The notes under the pieces: model-generated
Seen by the model: only the letters and a program-made list of their open reading frames with translations
The model's database searches: none
Told to the model about the DNA's origin: nothing
Origin: Lepidonotus clava
Taxonomy: Eukaryota > Annelida > Polychaeta > Phyllodocida > Polynoidae
Assembly: GCA_936440205.1 (NCBI GenBank)
Contig: OW387133.1
Span: forward strand, 1,206,001-1,270,000
Direction: 5' to 3'
Length of the DNA stretch: 64,000 bases
Part shown: one piece after another, positions 60,300 through 64,000 of the stretch
How the letters are laid out: every line of letters starts with the position of its first letter
Position numbering within the stretch: position 1 is the first letter of the stretch
Translations under genes and position numbers: made by a program

Positions 60300-60455
60300 A
60301 CTTGATTTCCAAGTTTTGATCCCCTGCTATTTGCTCACCCTGTCACCTTCATCTCATAGATAAAATCACCAAAGACAGAATTTGTCCAAACCTGTTTTCA
60401 CTCTGAAACTGATCCTGGCTAACTATACGGCATAAAACCTCCATAACCCACTCAC
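60300..60455 (+). mobile_element. SINE body and tail fragment
   Basis: TCATAGATAAAATCACCAAAGACAG, TTGTCCAAACCTG and the tail CGGCATAAAACCTCCATAAC parallel the copy at 42222-42575. A weak tRNA-like head may lie near 60040. Confidence 0.55.
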
Positions 60456-60459
60456 TCTG

Positions 60460-60857
60460 AGAGAGAAGTCCTGTCAGTCTCCCCCTGTCCACTCCTTATC
60501 GCTCCCGGACTCTGCTCAAAGAGAAGTCCTGTCAGTCTCCCCCTGTCCACTCCTTCTCCCTCCTGGACTCTGATCAAAGAGAGAAGTCCTGTCAGTCTCC
60601 CCCTGTCCACTCCTTATCGCTCCCGGACTCTGCTCAAAGAGAAGTCCTGTCAGTCTCCCCCTGTCCACTCCTTCTCCCTCCTGGACTCTGATCAAAGAGA
60701 GAAGTCCTGTCAGTCACCCCCTGTCCATTCCTTGTGCCTCCAAGACTCTGCTCAAAGAGAGAAGTCCTTTCAGTCTCCCCCTGTCCACTCCTTCTCCCTC
60801 CTGGACTCTGATCAAAGAGAGAAGTCCTGTCAGTCTCCCCCTGTCCACTCCTTATCT
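60460..60857. repeat. About 60-bp minisatellite, 6-7 units
   Basis: Unit GAGAAGTCCTGTCAGTCTCC then CCCTGTCCACTCCTTATCGC then TCCCGGACTCTGCTCAAA, alternating with a CTTCTCCCTCCTGGACTCTGA variant, which suggests a two-unit higher-order repeat. Similar single-copy sequence lies at about 58965-59035, a plausible source. Confidence 0.9.
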
Positions 60858-61017
60858 CCCGGTACTATTTTTTTAAAGTTGAGCATGTTTGAGTCTGTTG
60901 TTTGATCCTAAAGGTCAACATTCATTGGAAAGAGGATTGAAAGCAAGGACTAAGTAATGATAGGCTTAGGCCAGTTCACCATGAGAATCAAAAGTTTGAA
61001 GAGGGCAAAGGAGGATG

Positions 61018-61145
61018 TCGTGACAGTGTCATGGGGATGTCATGGCATTATCATGATGATATGGCATTGTCATGGAGATGTCATAGCATTGTCATGAGGA
61101 TGTCATGGCATTGTCACAGGGGTGTCATGGCATTCTCATAGGGAT
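61018..61145. repeat. About 21-bp tandem repeat
   Basis: GGATGTCATGGCATTGTCAT recurs about six times with drift. Confidence 0.8.
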
Positions 61146-61186
61146 TTTTCTGATATTTCCTAATCTCCATTTCTTTAGTATATCTA

Positions 61187-61357
61187 CAGGGATGTAAGTT
61201 TTCTGACTGTCGGATTTCCGATTTTTTTTCTGTCCAGCACCCCAAAAAGCAGTTTCAAAATTTGGTATTTAGAACAGGTTTCACAACATTTTAGGATACA
61301 TTCAGATTTTCTTTATGCTTTTCCCGACTTTTTTAGTGTCCCCAACTCACATCCCTG
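61187..61357. mobile_element. CAGGGATGTAAG MITE, copy D
   Basis: Ends CAGGGATGTAAG and CTCACATCCCTG, with a perfect 6-bp duplication TATCTA on both sides. The inner CCGATTTT and GTATTTAGAACA segments match copy A. Confidence 0.9.
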
Positions 61358-61984
61358 TATCTATATAAAATCGAATACCCGGAGCTCTTCGGTTTTGTAA
61401 ACCAACGCCATATCGATAAATTGATTGGATACTTGTTATATACTTATGTATAAGGAAGTATTATTTGTTTCTATGTAACCAGTATAATGTTTTCCTAACA
61501 ACCTCAGGGATGGTATGATGGGTGGAAACAGGACTTACAATGACCTGTACAGATGGACATGATAGACCTGTCATCTTTTGAGAATCACTTTCAGTTACAG
61601 TGAGATTTTGTTGTGAAACACTTCACGAGTATGGTGTTTATTACACGAAAAATGATATGTCAAGCCATAGGCAACAACATTTATACATTTTAAGTGTTGT
61701 TTTGCAATGTATTAAAAATAACTTACGTGTTCTAGATTTTTTTAAATCATGCCTATCGAGGCTCTTTTTTAAAAGTAGAAAGAAAAATTAAAAAGTAGAA
61801 CAGGTATTGGCACTCACCCCCAGGAAATGTTTTCAAAATTAACATTAAAATGACAAAAACTGGGCTCCCCTGAATGAATTTAGATATATATTTTCGGGAG
61901 AATACCCTGTCGATATTGAAATCATTTGCACTGATAGCCACTGTCCATTCTCCCTACCATGGATGGGGCCCTTGATGGGGGGAT

Positions 61985-62800
61985 CCCAATGTCACATGTC
62001 GAATCTAAAAAACGGCCATGTTGCCCTGTCGAATTTAAGAAATAGCCATGTCACCCTGTCGAATTTAAAGGGATAACGGACTGTTTGACCACAATTATAA
62101 ATCCATTACAAGCTCCCAAAACTAGAACTAAATATCAGACCTATATAAGAAGAACATATAAAAGCAAAAAAATATATATGTCACCATGCTTATTTCTGAG
62201 TGAGATGTTATGAAAGATAATGTCCTTAACTATAGAAGTCTATGGGGAATATGTACTTAGTTATATTCAACTGATCCTAGAATCTTCAAAATCCATTACA
62301 GCTTCACCAGGTCCTAGGAATATGTACCTTAGGTCTGTAGGGGTCACCGATGATATTAAAGAGCTGGAGGTTGATAAAACTTTGGCTGGTGATTATTTCT
62401 GTATAATCCTTTATAATACTTTCTTTTCTATTCCCCTAAATTTTCAATTTGAACAACCAGTATTTATTCATTTTATTTCAGATTCAAACCCTGCTCATGT
62501 CTAGAGAGAGATTTCCAAATTTTGAGTCACTTCATTTTTGCCACTAGGGGACGCATGTGTGCCTGGTTTATTTAAAATCAAATACATATTTTGTTATTAT
62601 TCCAAGTTTCTGATTTTCTTAATTTCTTATCATTGGTCTAGTGCCATCAATGTAGATTGTAAAATTGTAAGATTTGATGATTCTAAAATTTTCCCACCAG
62701 GGGGCACAGTTGTGAACAGTACGTTATCCCTTTAAGAAACAGCAATGTCCCATGTCAATAAGCCCAAAAAGGGCCATGTCGCCCTGTCGAATTTAGGGGT
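61985..62800. repeat. Short tandem repeat split by a TTAA element
   Basis: Units of about 30 bp, (A)GCCATGTC(G/A)CCCTGTCGAA then TTTAAGAAA, lie at about 61990-62064 and resume at 62736-62800. The two halves are separated by the 663-bp element at 62069-62731. Confidence 0.7.
62069..62731. mobile_element. TTAA-flanked non-autonomous transposon, second family
   Basis: TTAA at 62065-62068 and 62732-62735. Inverted ends AGGGATAACGGACTGTT and AACAGTACGTTATCCCT (one or two differences). No transposase. An AGGG terminus with a TTAA target fits Kolobok-like elements; piggyBac-like is the alternative. Confidence 0.85.
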
Positions 62801-63707
62801 CTAGGGTCATATGGATAGCTGAGGCACCTGCAGGCTAAATATTGCAGATTTTGCCAACAAAAACATTGGAAAAACTATAGACTTGTCAGCATAATTCACA
62901 ATAATTATGATTTAGACTAGCCTGCAGGTAAAGTTAGGAAAATATGTTATCCGTGGTAGGGAGAATTATTTGATGATTTACCCCGCTTATCTTTGAGTAA
63001 GATGTATTATAAAATCATGTGAGGGCCTGCATGGGTATGAGAGGAGAGGGAGTATGAGAGGGAACTGCCTTGACAGTTTTGAACAAATGTCCTCACAGAT
63101 CTGTCAGTTTATTTATGGTTATGTTGACAACAGAGGTTGTTATAGTTAATTGTGTAGTAAATGTATTCACTAGTTTTGTAACACCCTGTAGAACAAGAAG
63201 GTTATCTGTTTGTACATCAGTTGTATGTAAATGCATGCTAATCACTTGGAGTAGCACTCTTCAATGGCCCTAGACCCCAAAATGCAACAAAGTGACAGGG
63301 AAATTTCTTAAAATTGACATCTGACGTAGACTTTAGTGATATGCGATATAGGGCTTTCATAAAGTCAACACATGGACATGGCCATTTCTTAAATTTGGCA
63401 TGGGACATTAAGAAAAATAAGCAACATAAACATGCAACATTGACATTTGATAAAATTGATATGTGACATCAGGAACCCCTATCAAGGCCCTCTCTTGATC
63501 TACTCCCTTTTGATGTAACACTGCCCTGTTAGTGTCGTCACACATTTATGGGAGTGGCTCTTGCCTTGGGTCCAAACCATGGAGTGCGGGAGACGAGACC
63601 TGGGTGCCGTTGCTAGTAGAAACCCGTAACGGATAGCACAGAACCACAGTAAATGAGTAGAAGTTGCAGGTTTCCTGTCTATCTCACTCATTCTGCCCCA
63701 ACTTGCG
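62801..63707. other. Upstream of the last gene
   Basis: No gene recognised. The final part up to 63707 is presumably the promoter and leader of the gene at 63708. No TATA box was identified. Confidence 0.35.
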
Positions 63708-63824
63708 ATGGAGTTTCTGAAGCTGGCAGTGTTCACAGCCTGTCTGGTGACCAGCTCCAATGGCCAAAGTCCTGGAGTGTGCAATATAACAGTCCCCAGT
63801 GACAAACTGCAGGAAGCACTGTCT
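63708..63824 (+). CDS. First exon of a secreted protein (partial)
   Basis: ATG at 63708 opens 39 codons ending at a good donor (CT|GTAAGT) in phase 0. The N-terminus (MEFLKLAVFTACLVTSS) is a classic signal peptide, with likely cleavage after SNG. The mature start QSPGVCNITVPSDK has a cysteine and an N-glycosylation site (NIT). The rest lies beyond the window, so the family cannot be named. Confidence 0.6.
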
Positions 63825-64000
63825 GTAAGTATTCTATTGATATAACTGCTTTGTCAGAATGATGAACAAAAGTTTGGGTGCATAGTTAGTTGCATATTAT
63901 TCAGTTATTTCTACAAAGTTAGGGACATACTGTTAAGTAAATCTATCACCTAATATTTCTGATATAGCACTTTGCCAGTCATTAAAAATTCATTATTTCA

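Noticed and set aside
1-64000. CRISPR arrays, operons, Shine-Dalgarno sites, virus-like genes
   Set aside because: The spliced genes mark a eukaryotic genome; the tandem repeats lack unique spacers, and no capsid, envelope or integrase-like frame was recognised.

Overview
The window looks like a piece of an animal nuclear genome. Its genes are cut into many short exons with GT/AG introns, the intergenic DNA is AT-rich, and it is dense with tRNA-derived SINEs, short palindromic DNA transposons (MITEs), minisatellites and LINE tails. The repeat types (SINE tails ending in CAAA repeats, hAT-like and TTAA-targeted MITEs, a Penelope-style hammerhead motif) suggest a marine invertebrate, most likely a lophotrochozoan such as a mollusc. 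That assignment is inference. No bacterial features, CRISPR arrays or virus-derived genes were recognised.

Layout: 1-7795 is upstream or intron-1 DNA full of mobile-element remains. 7796-47634 (+) holds 32 coding exons of a germinal-centre-kinase family MAP4K of the MAP4K3/MAP4K5 (happyhour) type. The first coding exon, with the start codon and glycine-rich loop, was not found and probably lies upstream. The exons give an N-terminal Ste20-type kinase domain, a proline-rich acidic linker with small and possibly alternative exons, and a C-terminal CNH domain. 47635-52726 is 3' UTR and intergenic DNA. 52727-53607 (-) is a two-exon gene for a 91-residue single-pass membrane microprotein. It is divergent from RNASEH2C (54128-58398, +, four exons), and the two probably share a promoter with YY1-, ETS- and CCAAT-like sites. 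58399-63707 is repeat-rich intergenic DNA with a LINE tail and minisatellites. 63708-63824 (+) is a likely first coding exon of a secreted protein that runs out of the window.

The genes share no obvious pathway: a MAPK/JNK- and TOR-linked kinase, a small membrane protein and a ribonuclease H2 subunit. The main interest lies in structure. A 75-bp unit carrying half a MAP4K exon plus its splice donor is present three times. Two neighbouring linker exons look like an ancient duplication. A MITE sits between the RNASEH2C promoter and its start codon and offers an in-frame upstream ATG. There are several clean nested insertions: TTAA elements inside a minisatellite, inside a SINE and inside a short tandem repeat; a MITE inside the arm of a larger palindrome; and a LINE plus a MITE inside one SINE. 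A hammerhead-ribozyme-like motif lies at 6959-6998. Six MITE insertions have perfect 6-bp target duplications.
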